A DNA stretch of 64,000 nucleotides from Curtobacterium sp. MCSS17_008 (GCF_003234185.1 NZ_QKSM01000015.1:1-64000); one strand, 5' to 3'; counted from the stretch's first letter, positions 8,962 to 17,350 are shown. Notes: generated by a model not told the origin, from the sequence alone. A program made the numbers and translations.

Positions 8962-9923
8962 CGCTCCCCACGGTCGCGGTCGTCATCTGCGCCTACACGC
9001 AGCAGCGCTGGGGCGACCTGCAGGCGGCCGTCGAGTCGGCGAAGCGACAGCCCGAGGCGACCGAGGTCGTCGTCGTCATCGACCACGAACCGGAGCTGCT
9101 GCTCCGTGCCGCGGCCCGCTGGCCCGAGCTGCGCGTGGTCGCGAACGCCGAGGAGCGCGGACTCTCCGGAGCGCGGAACACGGGTGTGGAGCTCGCAGGG
9201 TCCGACGTCGTCGCGTTCCTCGACGACGACGCGGCGGCCGACCCCGACTGGCTGGCGCACCTGGTCGAGGCGCTCGACCTGCCCGACGTCGTGGGCGTCG
9301 GCGGGCGTGCCACCCCGTCGTGGCCCGACGTCACCGGGGCCGGGCCGTACCCGGACGAACTGCTGTGGATCGTCGGCTGCAGCTACACCGGCCTGCCCAC
9401 CGCGGCCGGCGACGTCCGCAACGTCATCGGGTCGAGCATGGCGTTCCGGCGGGACGTCCTGCTCGCCGCCGGAGGCTTCCGGTCCGGCATCGGTCGGGTC
9501 GGGAACCAGCCGCTCGGCTGCGAGGAGACGGAGCTCTGCATCCGGATCGCCCAGATGCGTCCGGAGGCGCGGATCCGCTACGAGCCGCGGTCGAACGTGT
9601 CGCACCGGGTCTCGCCGGACCGGGTCTCGATGCGGTACGTCCGTCGGCGCAGCTACTACGAGGGCATCTCGAAGGCCGTCCTGAGCCGTCGTGTCGGCGC
9701 GAAGGACTCGCTCTCGAGCGAGAGCACCTACCTGACCCGGGTGCTGCCGGGCGCGCTGCTCCGCGAGCTCGGGGCGGTCGGTCGGGGCGGCGGCGTCCGA
9801 GCCCTCGCGATCGTGACGAGCGTCGTCGCGACCGTCGCCGGGTACGCCGTCGGCCGGACCCTCGGCGCCGTCGTGGTCCGCACGCCGGCAGCGGCACCCG
9901 TGCCCGAACGCGTCGACGCCTGA
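8958..9923 (+). CDS. GT2 glycosyltransferase with C-terminal hydrophobic segment
   Basis: This 321-residue protein starts at GTG in a GTGA overlap with the preceding gene. It has VAVVICAYTQQRW near the N terminus, GLSGARNTG and FLDDDAA (DDD at 89-91), then a GCEETELCIR acceptor motif. A hydrophobic stretch near residues 280-305 may anchor it to the membrane. It resembles WbbL/AglG-type enzymes that add sugars to lipid-linked glycans. The donor is not deducible. The gene is the last of a two-gene operon and converges on the GT4 gene. Confidence 0.85.
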   Translation: MTLPTVAVVICAYTQQRWGDLQAAVESAKRQPEATEVVVVIDHEPELLLRAAARWPELRVVANAEERGLSGARNTGVELAGSDVVAFLDDDAAADPDWLAHLVEALDLPDVVGVGGRATPSWPDVTGAGPYPDELLWIVGCSYTGLPTAAGDVRNVIGSSMAFRRDVLLAAGGFRSGIGRVGNQPLGCEETELCIRIAQMRPEARIRYEPRSNVSHRVSPDRVSMRYVRRRSYYEGISKAVLSRRVGAKDSLSSESTYLTRVLPGALLRELGAVGRGGGVRALAIVTSVVATVAGYAVGRTLGAVVVRTPAAAPVPERVDA

Positions 9924-9964
9924 CGCGTCCCCCGGACCCCCCGCGCTGTGCACCCGGGGCGGCG

Positions 9965-9985
9965 GCACCGGCCCGGCGCCGGTGC
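9965..9985. terminator. hairpin between convergent glycosyltransferase genes
   Basis: An 8-bp GC-rich inverted repeat (9965-9972 with 9978-9985) lies in the 88-bp gap between two convergent genes, where it could serve both strands. There is no T run. Confidence 0.45.
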
Positions 9986-10011
9986 CTCCGCGCGCTTCCC
10001 GGACGTCGGCG

Positions 10012-11280
10012 TCAGCGCCGCGCGTGCTCGCGCAGCGTGCGCAGCAGCGCCGTGACGTGCTGGTGCCGTCCGTGGTGGTCCCGCACGAACGCCCGGGCGC
10101 GCTCGCCGAGCGCGGGACTGTCGAGCGCCTCGTCGAGGGCGTCGACGACGACCCGCGCGAGGGCGTCGGTGTCCTCGGGGTCGACGGTGAACCGAGCCCA
10201 CCCGTCGGCGAGGATCTCGCCGGTGCCCCCGGTGGCCGCGGCCACGACGGGGACGCCGGCGGACATCGCCTCGACCACCGTGCGGCCGAACCCCTCGGGC
10301 TCGATGGACGGTGCGACGACGAGGTCGGCGGCGTGCAGGAGCGGGACCACGTCGTCGCGCTCGGGCAGCACGAGCACGGAGCCCGACGGCAGCGCGGCCA
10401 CGGCTCGGCGCACCGCCGCGTCCTCACCGGGCAGCATCGCGCCGGCCAGGACGAGCAACGGACGCTCCCGCTGGTCGTGCTGCGACCCGCCGGACCGGCC
10501 GACGGGGCCGGAGGCGACCGGCTGTCGGACGTCGGCGGCGTCGAGGACGTGTCGCCACGCCTCCAGGAGGGCGAGCACGCCCTTCGCCCGCGTGAGGCGC
10601 CCGTAGTACAGCACCGCTCGGGCGTCCGGCGCGATCCCGAACGTCTCGCGCGCGCGCAGGCGGTCCGCCGCGGACGCCGCGGGGAAGGCCGCGGCGTCGA
10701 CGCCGTTCGGCACGACGCTGATCCGGTCCGTGGGCACCCCGACGTCCGCCCATGCGCGGGCCATCGTCCGCGACACGGCCGCGAAGTGCGTCCGTCCGCG
10801 AGCGAGCGGCGCGACCCGGCGGTAGTTGGGTGCGTGGTGCAGGTGCACGACGAGCGGGACGCCGGCCAGCACCGACACGACGCGTCCCCACGGCAGGTGC
10901 TCCGGCCGGTTCAACCAGACCACGTCGGGGCGCTCGCTCCGCAACCGCAGCCCGTCGCGGGCGAACCGGGCGACGTCGCGGAGCGCGCTGCGGACGCCGA
11001 AGCGCTGGTCCCCGATCGACCGCAGCGTCACGCCGAGGGCCCGGAACGGTGCCTCCGGCGCGTCAGTGGTCTCCGTCGCGTCGTCGGCGACCGGCCGGGA
11101 GGGACGGTGCCAGACCGACACGGTGTGTCCCGCCGCGACGAGCTCGCGGGTGTCCTCGAGGACGCACCGCTCGACACCGCCGGTGAGCGCGAGCCCGCCC
11201 GTGACGACCGCGACACGCAGCCGTCGGTCCGTGCCGTCGCCGGTGGGCGCGGAGCGGCTCGGCCGTGCTGCGGCGCTCAC
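10012..11280 (-). CDS. GT4 family glycosyltransferase
   Basis: This 422-residue GT-B enzyme of family 4 shows RVAVVTGGLALTGGVERCV at the N terminus, a central HLHHAPNY, the start of the second Rossmann domain at ISVVPNGVDAAAF, and the EX7E donor motif at E329 and E337 (EPEGFGRTVVEAM). It probably transfers a nucleotide sugar to a growing lipid-linked glycan in the cytoplasm. It is the last gene of a three-gene operon with the GT14-like enzyme and the flippase, and starts at a GTG overlapping the flippase stop by 4 bp. A glycine/serine/proline-rich loop of about 20 residues near 260 looks like an insertion. Confidence 0.88.
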   Translation of the reverse strand: MSAAARPSRSAPTGDGTDRRLRVAVVTGGLALTGGVERCVLEDTRELVAAGHTVSVWHRPSRPVADDATETTDAPEAPFRALGVTLRSIGDQRFGVRSALRDVARFARDGLRLRSERPDVVWLNRPEHLPWGRVVSVLAGVPLVVHLHHAPNYRRVAPLARGRTHFAAVSRTMARAWADVGVPTDRISVVPNGVDAAAFPAASAADRLRARETFGIAPDARAVLYYGRLTRAKGVLALLEAWRHVLDAADVRQPVASGPVGRSGGSQHDQRERPLLVLAGAMLPGEDAAVRRAVAALPSGSVLVLPERDDVVPLLHAADLVVAPSIEPEGFGRTVVEAMSAGVPVVAAATGGTGEILADGWARFTVDPEDTDALARVVVDALDEALDSPALGERARAFVRDHHGRHQHVTALLRTLREHARR

Positions 11281-12803
11281 CGGGAGCCTCCGCGCGCTGC
11301 GCGGAGCCGCTGGACGAACCAGGGCAGGCACGCGAGGACGCCGACCACCCGCACGACGTTCCAGACGACGTCCTGCGGCGCGAGGAGGGACGCCGCGGCG
11401 AGGAGCACCGCGGGCACGACGACGAGGACCACCCGGCGTCCGGGCCCGCGCCACTCGCGTCGGTCGGGCAGTGCCGCCTGCTGGAGCACGGCGAGCACCG
11501 CGTAGGCCACGACCGTGGACAGTCCGGCACCGGCGATGCCGAGCGGCGGCACGAGGAGCAGGTTCGCGCCGATGTTCACCACGCCCGCGACGGCGGCGAT
11601 GACCCCCACCGCGACGCCGCGGCGCTCGACCAGGAGCAGACGACCGGTGGCACCGCTCGCCACGACCGGGAAGGCGGTGAGGGCGACGACGAACACGACG
11701 ACCGTGAGCTCCTGCACCCGGTACGACGCGGGCGCCAGGACCGGCAGCGCCACGGGGGAGACGAGGGTGACCGCGAGCAGCACCGGTGCCAGGAGCAGGT
11801 AGAGCTCGTCGCGGGCGTGCATCGCGAGCCGGCGTCGGGCGACGGCGTCGCGGAGCGCGGCGAAGTGCGGGGCCCAGGCACCGTTCGTGAAGGTCAGCAG
11901 CAGGATGACCGCGGAACCCACGACGTAGGCGATCTGGTAGCGGGCCACCTCGTCCGGTCCGAGCAACCGCTGCACGATGATGCGGTCGCCGGCGTTGAGC
12001 ACGAAGTACGACAGGTTGCCGAGGGCGATCGGGACACCGAGCCGGAACGCCCGCGCCGTCGTGGCACGGTCGAACAGCCCGCGGAACCGCGGTCGGACGG
12101 CGATGACCCCGATCGTCATCGCGGCACCCTGGGCGACCACGCCGCCCCACGCGTAGGTCGTGGCGTCGGCCTGCACGAGCACGAGGAGCCCCAGGCCGAC
12201 GAGGGAGCCGCCGACCGAGGACAGCAGGCTCGTGACCGCGAACACGCGGATGCGGTCCTGCGCGACCAGGAGGGCGAGGGACATCTGCACGACGGCGGCG
12301 GGCAGCGTCCAGAGCACCGCGACGAGGAGCAGCGGGTGCTCGCCGACGAAGCCGGCGGCGTCGCCCCAGAGCGGGACCGACCCGAGCGCGGCCAGCGTGA
12401 CGACCGTCGCCAGGACGGCGCCGACGGCGACCAGGCCGCGGGCCTTCCGCTCGTCACCGTCCTCGGCGCGCTGGAGGACCGCGGCCTGGTCGAGTCCGGC
12501 CAGGGCGAGCACGCCGAGCGCCTGGTAGAGCGCGATCGCCGAGGCCAGCACACCGAACTCCGACGGCGGCATGAGGTGCGCGAGCACCGGTGAGACGAGC
12601 GAGCTGACGACGAGCTGCATCGACCACACGACGACGTAGAGCATGCCCCGGCCGAAGAGCACCGACGCCCCCTGCTGGACGGCGGTGCTGCCGGTGTCGG
12701 TGGCGGGCGCGGACGCGGCGCCGGCCGCGTGTCGACCGGAGGGCCGGACCCGTTCGGGTGCCGGGGTGGTGGCGGGCGAGGTGGTGTCGGGCGGGACGGT
12801 CAC
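11277..12803 (-). CDS. polysaccharide flippase (Wzx/MurJ-type MOP superfamily)
   Basis: This 508-residue protein has about 12 to 14 hydrophobic helices after a disordered, proline- and threonine-rich N-terminal tail of some 55 residues. The first helices read VVWSMQLVVSSLVSPVLAHLMPPSEFGVLA, typical in pattern of MOP-type lipid-linked oligosaccharide flippases, with AGDRIIVQRLLG in the middle. It should move the undecaprenyl-linked glycan across the membrane. The GTG start at 12803 overlaps the previous stop as GTGA, and its own stop overlaps the GT4 start in the same way. Confidence 0.88.
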   Translation of the reverse strand: MTVPPDTTSPATTPAPERVRPSGRHAAGAASAPATDTGSTAVQQGASVLFGRGMLYVVVWSMQLVVSSLVSPVLAHLMPPSEFGVLASAIALYQALGVLALAGLDQAAVLQRAEDGDERKARGLVAVGAVLATVVTLAALGSVPLWGDAAGFVGEHPLLLVAVLWTLPAAVVQMSLALLVAQDRIRVFAVTSLLSSVGGSLVGLGLLVLVQADATTYAWGGVVAQGAAMTIGVIAVRPRFRGLFDRATTARAFRLGVPIALGNLSYFVLNAGDRIIVQRLLGPDEVARYQIAYVVGSAVILLLTFTNGAWAPHFAALRDAVARRRLAMHARDELYLLLAPVLLAVTLVSPVALPVLAPASYRVQELTVVVFVVALTAFPVVASGATGRLLLVERRGVAVGVIAAVAGVVNIGANLLLVPPLGIAGAGLSTVVAYAVLAVLQQAALPDRREWRGPGRRVVLVVVPAVLLAAASLLAPQDVVWNVVRVVGVLACLPWFVQRLRAARGGSR

Positions 12804-13714
12804 GGGGCGGTCACCTCCGGCTGACGGTGCCGCCGGTGGTGGCGCAGACCGACGGCCGCGTCGACGAGGTCGAGCAGGTCGGCGCTCCTGGCGGTCGAGA
12901 ACTTGCGGGCGAACAGGTGGGGCGGGCCGTCGTGGCGTGCGGTCCACCGCTCGAGCAGACGTCCGGCGTCCTCGGTACCGAGCCACGGCGGACTCTTCAT
13001 CCGTGTGCCGTCCCACCCGATGAACCACGGGGAGTGCTCGACGTGCTCCTCGGCGAACCCGGGCACGAGCGCGGGGGACCCCAGGATCGACGGCACGAGG
13101 GACTCGTCGGCGATCCACACCCGCCGCCAGAAGCGCACGAGGTCGGGGCGGGCGTCGACGACGTCGACCACGGCGCGGGCGTGCTCGCGGCTGATGAGCT
13201 TCATCTGCGACCCGCCGGTCAGGACGACGTCGCGGGGCAGCCGGCGCGGCACCGGCAGGCGCAGCATGTGCTTGCGCCAGGCCCAGTGGCGGTAGCGGAA
13301 CCGCGCCCAGCCGCCGTTCCGCCAGTCCGGGTGCGGCAGCGGGTGCGTGATGAGGAAGGACCGGCCGCGGTGGGCGTCGAGCAGCGTGCCGATCTCCTCC
13401 GGCGTCGCGAGGGGGTAGTCGCTCCCGGTGAGGACGGCGATGTGGCTCGCATCGGTCTGCGCGAGGGCGGCCCGGTAGCCGTTCAGCTCGGCGGCGGCGT
13501 TCTCCCACCGGGCCCAGCCGGTCCGGCGGCGGGCGAGCAGGCGGACGCGGGACGGCAGGTCCTCGGTCATCGCTCGGTGCACCGCGTCCGTGGTGCGCAC
13601 GTCGCAGTGCAGGAACACCGGGAAGGGGTCCAGCGCCTCGACGAGTCGGCGGACCTGCACGGGGTCCTCGTGGGCGAGGACGACGCAGGCGGGTGCCGCG
13701 GTGGGGGTGGCCAT
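12800..13714 (-). CDS. GT14-like (core-2/I-branching type) glycosyltransferase
   Basis: This 304-residue protein carries the signature LTGSDYPL near residues 95-102 and FLHCDVRTT near the start, which mark the beta-1,6-N-acetylglucosaminyltransferase family better known from animals but also present in bacterial glycan loci. SQMKLISREHA and ESLVPSIL are further family-like segments. It may add a branching xylose or hexosamine, but the sugar cannot be read. It is the first gene of the operon with the flippase and GT4. The start is the ATG 6 nt after a TAGCGT -10 element, without a Shine-Dalgarno. Confidence 0.82.
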   Translation of the reverse strand: MATPTAAPACVVLAHEDPVQVRRLVEALDPFPVFLHCDVRTTDAVHRAMTEDLPSRVRLLARRRTGWARWENAAAELNGYRAALAQTDASHIAVLTGSDYPLATPEEIGTLLDAHRGRSFLITHPLPHPDWRNGGWARFRYRHWAWRKHMLRLPVPRRLPRDVVLTGGSQMKLISREHARAVVDVVDARPDLVRFWRRVWIADESLVPSILGSPALVPGFAEEHVEHSPWFIGWDGTRMKSPPWLGTEDAGRLLERWTARHDGPPHLFARKFSTARSADLLDLVDAAVGLRHHRRHRQPEVTAP

Positions 13715-13720
13715 GACGCG

Positions 13721-13750
13721 ACGCTAACGGCGGCGTTCCGGGGCGGACAA
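13721..13750 (-). promoter_or_regulatory. promoter of the GT14-flippase-GT4 operon
   Basis: On the minus strand, TTGTCC (13745-13750) and TAGCGT (13721-13726) are spaced by 18 nt, and the -10 is 6 nt from the ATG at 13714. The promoter of the GT2 gene at 15512 has the same two hexamers. Confidence 0.6.
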
Positions 13751-13813
13751 GGCGGTCCGGGGCGGCTGCGGGGATGCGGCGGTTTCCCGCACGGGCCCGC
13801 CGTCTGCGCCCGC

Positions 13814-13858
13814 GGGCCGTCGGTCGTCGGGCCGTCGGTCGTCGGGCCGTCGGTCGTC
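13814..13858. repeat. three tandem 15-bp repeats
   Basis: The unit GGGCCGTCGGTCGTC is repeated exactly three times and runs into the stop codon of the small zinc-ribbon gene. No other copies are seen. Confidence 0.9.
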
Positions 13859-14090
13859 AGCGCTGCCGACGGAAGCGCGGGCAGTCGCAGAGCGCGCAGT
13901 CCGAGCCCGGGCGGTAGTGCTCGTGCGCCTCGTGCTGGTGCCCGCAGACGCACGTCGCGGTGTCGGCCGCGGTACCGGCGGCCTCGTCGCGTTCCTCCGG
14001 CACGGCGTCGCCGTGCGGCGGCACGAGCGTCAGCGCCGGGGTCACCGTGTCGAGGACTCCACGGCGCTCCGTGTCGGTGCCCAGCAGCAT
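13857..14090 (-). CDS. small zinc-ribbon-like protein
   Basis: This 77-residue protein has a disordered acidic N-terminal half and a C-terminal metal-binding cluster: C47, C49, H51, H53, H56, H58, C65, C68 and C70. Similar small Cys/His proteins ending in a CxxCxC pattern occur widely in actinobacteria without a known function. The ATG at 14090 is preceded by GAGGAGG at good spacing, so it is preferred over the upstream in-frame ATG at 14114. A TAGGAT about 40 nt further up may be the -10. Its position inside the glycan locus may be incidental. Confidence 0.7.
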   Translation of the reverse strand: MLLGTDTERRGVLDTVTPALTLVPPHGDAVPEERDEAAGTAADTATCVCGHQHEAHEHYRPGSDCALCDCPRFRRQR

Positions 14091-14168
14091 GCGTCCTCCT
14101 CGTGCCCGGCGCACGATCGCCGGGTCGTCCCGATCCTACGGGGACGACCGGGAGCACGACCGCACGGC

Positions 14169-15512
14169 TCAGCCGGCGTGGAAGCGACCGGCCTCCACGT
14201 CGCGCCACCGACGCCGGCTCCGGAACCAGGCAGCCGGTCCGGCGGGGAAGCCGCGCAGCTCGTGGTACGCCAGCGACCGCGGCAGGGGCCCCTGCGCCGG
14301 AGCGGTCACCGGGGCGGACCCGCGGCCGGCCGGTGCGGTTGCGCGACCACGTCGCAGCGTGGCGACCACGTCCTTCGCCTTCACCGACACGGCGAGCGGC
14401 ACCAGCCGCGCCAGCACGGCCGCGTGCCGTCGGTCCTTCGCCACCAGGGCGCACATGAGCGCGGTGAACCCGACCCCGTTGCCGTGCAGCTGCCTGTGCA
14501 GCTCCTCGACGGTCCGGCGGTGCCGGTGGTGCACGACCGCCCGCGGCTCGAAGCCGATCCGGCCGCCCCGCCAGAGCGTCTCGACGAACATCGCCAGGTC
14601 CTCGCCTCCGCGGGCGGGCGACCCGGCGCCCAAGGTGGTGTCGAACCCGCCGACGGCCTCGAGGAGCTCCCGCCGGAACGCCATGTTCGCGCCGGCGCCG
14701 TAGGCACCGATGCCGTAGACGGCGAAGCGCTTCCGGACGGACCCGTCGCCACGCACGGCGGCGACACGTGCGTGACGCATGGTGCCGGGGACGTCGTCGG
14801 GCACGATCGTCACCGGGTCGAAGGTGCGCTCGCCGCTGAAGCCGCCGTAGTACGCCTCGTACCAGACCTGCGCGGGGGTGGCGAGCTCGGTCGGCAGGAT
14901 CACCCCGCTGACGGCGTCGAGCTCGGGTTCGCGGACGAAGCGCTCGCCGAGGGCGCGGAGCCACCGGGGGTCGACCTGCACGTCGTCGTCGGTGAACGCC
15001 ACGACGTCGCCCCGCGCCGCGGCCACCCCCGCGTTCCGACCGGCCGAGAGCCCGGGGCGGCGTTCGGTCACGAGCCGGACGCCGCGACCGATGAGCAGCG
15101 CCGGCAGCGGGTCGTCGGCGGGCACGCGGACGCGGTTGTCGACCACGAGCACCTCGTGCCTGGGGTAGTCGAGGTGCTCGAGCACGTCGAGCAGGCGACC
15201 GAGGTCGTCCACGCGGTCGACCACGGTCGACACGACGACGGAGACCGACGGCAGGGCGTCGTCCGGCACGGGCTCGGCCGACACGACGTGCGCCGAGGAC
15301 GCGGTCGCGAGGGGCACGAGCACACGTGCGGCGTCGGCCGGGTCGCTGGTCAGGGCCACGTCGGCCGTGCACACCGGGTGCCCGTCGCGGTACCCGACGA
15401 CGAGCGCCGAAGCGCCGGTGCCGTCGGCGACGAGCTCGGGCAGCGGCGCGTCGAGGTCGACCCGGACGACGCGGCGGGGTCCGGGCAGGGCGACGGCGGA
15501 GGTGGCGGCCAT
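14169..15512 (-). CDS. GT2 family glycosyltransferase, paralog of the 6387-7730 gene
   Basis: This 447-residue protein has a variable N-terminal domain of about 105 residues, then a GT-A domain with FTDDD (DDD at 175-177), GLSAGRNAGVAAARGD, GANMAFRRELL and GGEDLAMF. Length and motif order match the gene at 6387-7730 from end to end. One difference is at the donor-site strand, where CTRDR is replaced by STVVDR. The start is ATG at 15512, 7 nt after TAGCGT with TTGTCC 17 nt above it. Confidence 0.87.
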   Translation of the reverse strand: MAATSAVALPGPRRVVRVDLDAPLPELVADGTGASALVVGYRDGHPVCTADVALTSDPADAARVLVPLATASSAHVVSAEPVPDDALPSVSVVVSTVVDRVDDLGRLLDVLEHLDYPRHEVLVVDNRVRVPADDPLPALLIGRGVRLVTERRPGLSAGRNAGVAAARGDVVAFTDDDVQVDPRWLRALGERFVREPELDAVSGVILPTELATPAQVWYEAYYGGFSGERTFDPVTIVPDDVPGTMRHARVAAVRGDGSVRKRFAVYGIGAYGAGANMAFRRELLEAVGGFDTTLGAGSPARGGEDLAMFVETLWRGGRIGFEPRAVVHHRHRRTVEELHRQLHGNGVGFTALMCALVAKDRRHAAVLARLVPLAVSVKAKDVVATLRRGRATAPAGRGSAPVTAPAQGPLPRSLAYHELRGFPAGPAAWFRSRRRWRDVEAGRFHAG

Positions 15513-15519
15513 GGGCTGG

Positions 15520-15548
15520 ACGCTACGGCCGTGCGCCGGCACGGACAA
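15520..15548 (-). promoter_or_regulatory. promoter of the GT2 gene at 15512
   Basis: On the minus strand, TTGTCC (15543-15548), a 17-nt spacer and TAGCGT (15520-15525) lie 7 nt before the start codon. Confidence 0.6.
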
Positions 15549-15684
15549 CGGCCGGGCCGGACAGTGGCGGGGACGGTGCGGAACACCGCACGGCACGGCC
15601 TGACGGGGCCGTGGCGCGGGGACGGAGGGCGCGTGCTGCTCCCGCTCGTCCTCGGTCCGGCACGCCGGGCGTAGGGTCGCCGGC

Positions 15685-16317
15685 ATGGAGGTCACCAAGC
15701 TCGAACACGCCTGCCAGATCGTCGCCGAGGGCGAGGCCCGGCTCGTCATCGACCCGGGCGGCTTCACCCGGCCCGTCGACGTCACCGGCGTCGTGGCCGT
15801 GGTCGTGACGCACGAGCACCCGGACCACGTGACCGCCGAGCAGCTGCACGGGATCCTCGCCAGGAACCCCGACGCGGTCGTCCTCGGTCCGGCCGGTGTC
15901 GCCCGAGCGCTCGCCGACGCCGGGATCGCGGTCGAGGTCGTCACCGACGGCGACCACCGCGAGGTCGGGCCGTTCGCCCTCGACCTGCACGGCGCGCGGC
16001 ACCAGCTCATCCACTCCTCGGTGCCCGTCGTGGACAACACCGGCGTGCTCGTGAACGGACGGCTCTTCCACCCCGGCGACGCCTACACGGTGCCCGACGT
16101 CCCCGTCGAGGTCCTCGCCGCCCCGGTCGGCGCACCCTGGCTCAAGGTCGCCGAGATGATGGACTGGATCGCCGCGATCGGCCCGCGTCGCGCCTACCCG
16201 GTGCACGAGGCGACGCTGTCCGAGACCGGGTTCGCCGCGCACGCCGGCCGACAGCGCGAGGCGCTCGGCGACGGTGAGCTCGTGGTGCTGCGGCCCGGTG
16301 AGACCCTCACGATCTGA
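15685..16317 (+). CDS. MBL-fold metal-dependent hydrolase (UlaG-like)
   Basis: This 210-residue metallo-beta-lactamase-fold protein begins with the UlaG-type EVTKLEHACQIV. Its zinc-binding motif THEHPDH is at residues 42-48, and further ligand-bearing segments are GARHQLIH and FHPGDAY. Proteins of this group are predicted lactonases or phosphodiesterases. No substrate is evident. It is probably transcribed alone, with TAGGGT at 15672-15677 lying 7 nt before the ATG. It is not obviously part of the glycan locus. Confidence 0.85.
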   Translation: MEVTKLEHACQIVAEGEARLVIDPGGFTRPVDVTGVVAVVVTHEHPDHVTAEQLHGILARNPDAVVLGPAGVARALADAGIAVEVVTDGDHREVGPFALDLHGARHQLIHSSVPVVDNTGVLVNGRLFHPGDAYTVPDVPVEVLAAPVGAPWLKVAEMMDWIAAIGPRRAYPVHEATLSETGFAAHAGRQREALGDGELVVLRPGETLTI

Positions 16318-16358
16318 CCTCGGCACCCCGGCCGGGAGGCACGCACCGCCGCCGGGGA

Positions 16359-17171
16359 TCAGCCCCCGACGAGCCGCTGCAGTCGTCCGGCGTCCCACGG
16401 CGCGTGCTGCTCGGCGTCGTTGTCGAAGAACACCCACACGTCCCGCCCGGCGTCGACGTGCCGCCGCACCGTCCGCGCCCACGCGCCGAGCGCCTGCGGG
16501 GAGTACCCGTCGTGGTAGGTCCGCGGTGCCCCGTGCAACCGGAGGTAGGCGAGCGGAGCGCCGGTGTCGACCCGGAACCGCGGGAAGTCGCCCGCGTGCG
16601 AGTCCGCCAGCGCGGTCCGGTGCGCACGGAGCACGGCGAGGTGGTCGTCCGACACCGCGCCGGGGTTCCGGACCTCGAGCACGTGGTGGAGCGGACGCGC
16701 GGGGTCGTCCGTCGTCGTCGCCGGGTCACGCACCTTGTCGTCGTGCCCGGTCGCGACGGCGGCGGCCTCACCGTGCGTCCGGGGGAGTGCGGCGAGGAAC
16801 CGGTCGAGGACGGCAGGCGTCGGGACGTCCCGCTCCGGCAGCTGCCAGAGCACCGGTCCGAGCGCTGCGCCGAGCTCCAGCGGACCGGACGCGAAGAAGT
16901 TCGCCATCGCGGTACCGGTGTCCCGGAGTCGCAGCATGTGTGTCAGGTACCGACCGCCCTTGAGTGCGAACCGGAACCCCTCCGGGACGGACCGCCGCCA
17001 CGATCGGTACCGCTCCGGCCGCTGGAGCGCGTAGAAGGAACCGTTGACCTCGACCGTGGGGAAGTGCTCCCCGACGTACCCGAGCCAGAGCCGCTTCGCC
17101 AGTCCGGCGGGGTAGAAGTCACCGCGCCACGAGTCGTACTGCCAGCCGGACAGGCCCACGCGGACGGTCAT
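16359..17171 (-). CDS. DUF72 family protein (YecE-like)
   Basis: This 270-residue DUF72 protein has a predicted TIM-barrel-like fold. It opens with VRVGLSGWQYDSWRGDFYP and has the family's VEVNGSFYALQ, FALKGGRYLTH and LRLHGAPRTYHDGY segments. The molecular function of DUF72 is unknown. The ATG at 17171 is 6 nt from a TACGGT -10 (17178-17183) and has no Shine-Dalgarno. The gene converges on the MBL gene with a 41-bp gap. Confidence 0.88.
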   Translation of the reverse strand: MTVRVGLSGWQYDSWRGDFYPAGLAKRLWLGYVGEHFPTVEVNGSFYALQRPERYRSWRRSVPEGFRFALKGGRYLTHMLRLRDTGTAMANFFASGPLELGAALGPVLWQLPERDVPTPAVLDRFLAALPRTHGEAAAVATGHDDKVRDPATTTDDPARPLHHVLEVRNPGAVSDDHLAVLRAHRTALADSHAGDFPRFRVDTGAPLAYLRLHGAPRTYHDGYSPQALGAWARTVRRHVDAGRDVWVFFDNDAEQHAPWDAGRLQRLVGG

Positions 17172-17228
17172 CGACCCACCGTACGCGGGCGCACTCCTCC
17201 GCGGCACACCCGGGCGACACGCCCCGTT

Positions 17229-17257
17229 TTGGCAGTGTGCGAGCGCTGTGCCATACT
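17229..17257 (+). promoter_or_regulatory. promoter of the tRNA-Glu pair
   Basis: TTGGCA (17229-17234), a 17-nt spacer and CATACT (17252-17257) lie 17 nt upstream of the first tRNA-Glu. Confidence 0.65.
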
Positions 17258-17274
17258 TATCGGGTTGTCGGAAC

Positions 17275-17350
17275 GGCCCCATCGTATAGCGGCCTAGTAC
17301 GTCGCCCTCTCACGGCGGTAACGCGGGTTCGAATCCCGCTGGGGTCACCA
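17275..17350 (+). tRNA. tRNA-Glu(CTC), copy 1
   Basis: The acceptor GGCCCCA (17275-17281) pairs with TGGGGTC (17340-17346). The anticodon CTC is at 17309-17311 in the loop CTCTCAC, and the 3' CCA is encoded. The 76-nt sequence is identical to copy 2. Confidence 0.95.

Noticed and set aside
3014..15512. Glycan locus as a recent genomic island
   Set aside because: No integrase, transposase or flanking direct repeats are visible, and base composition looks like the surrounding genes by eye. The idea is kept only as a low-score comparison to run.
16318..16358. Terminator between MBL and DUF72 genes
   Set aside because: A CCCCGGC/GCCGGGG pairing spans a long loop in very GC-rich sequence, so it is not convincing as a terminator.
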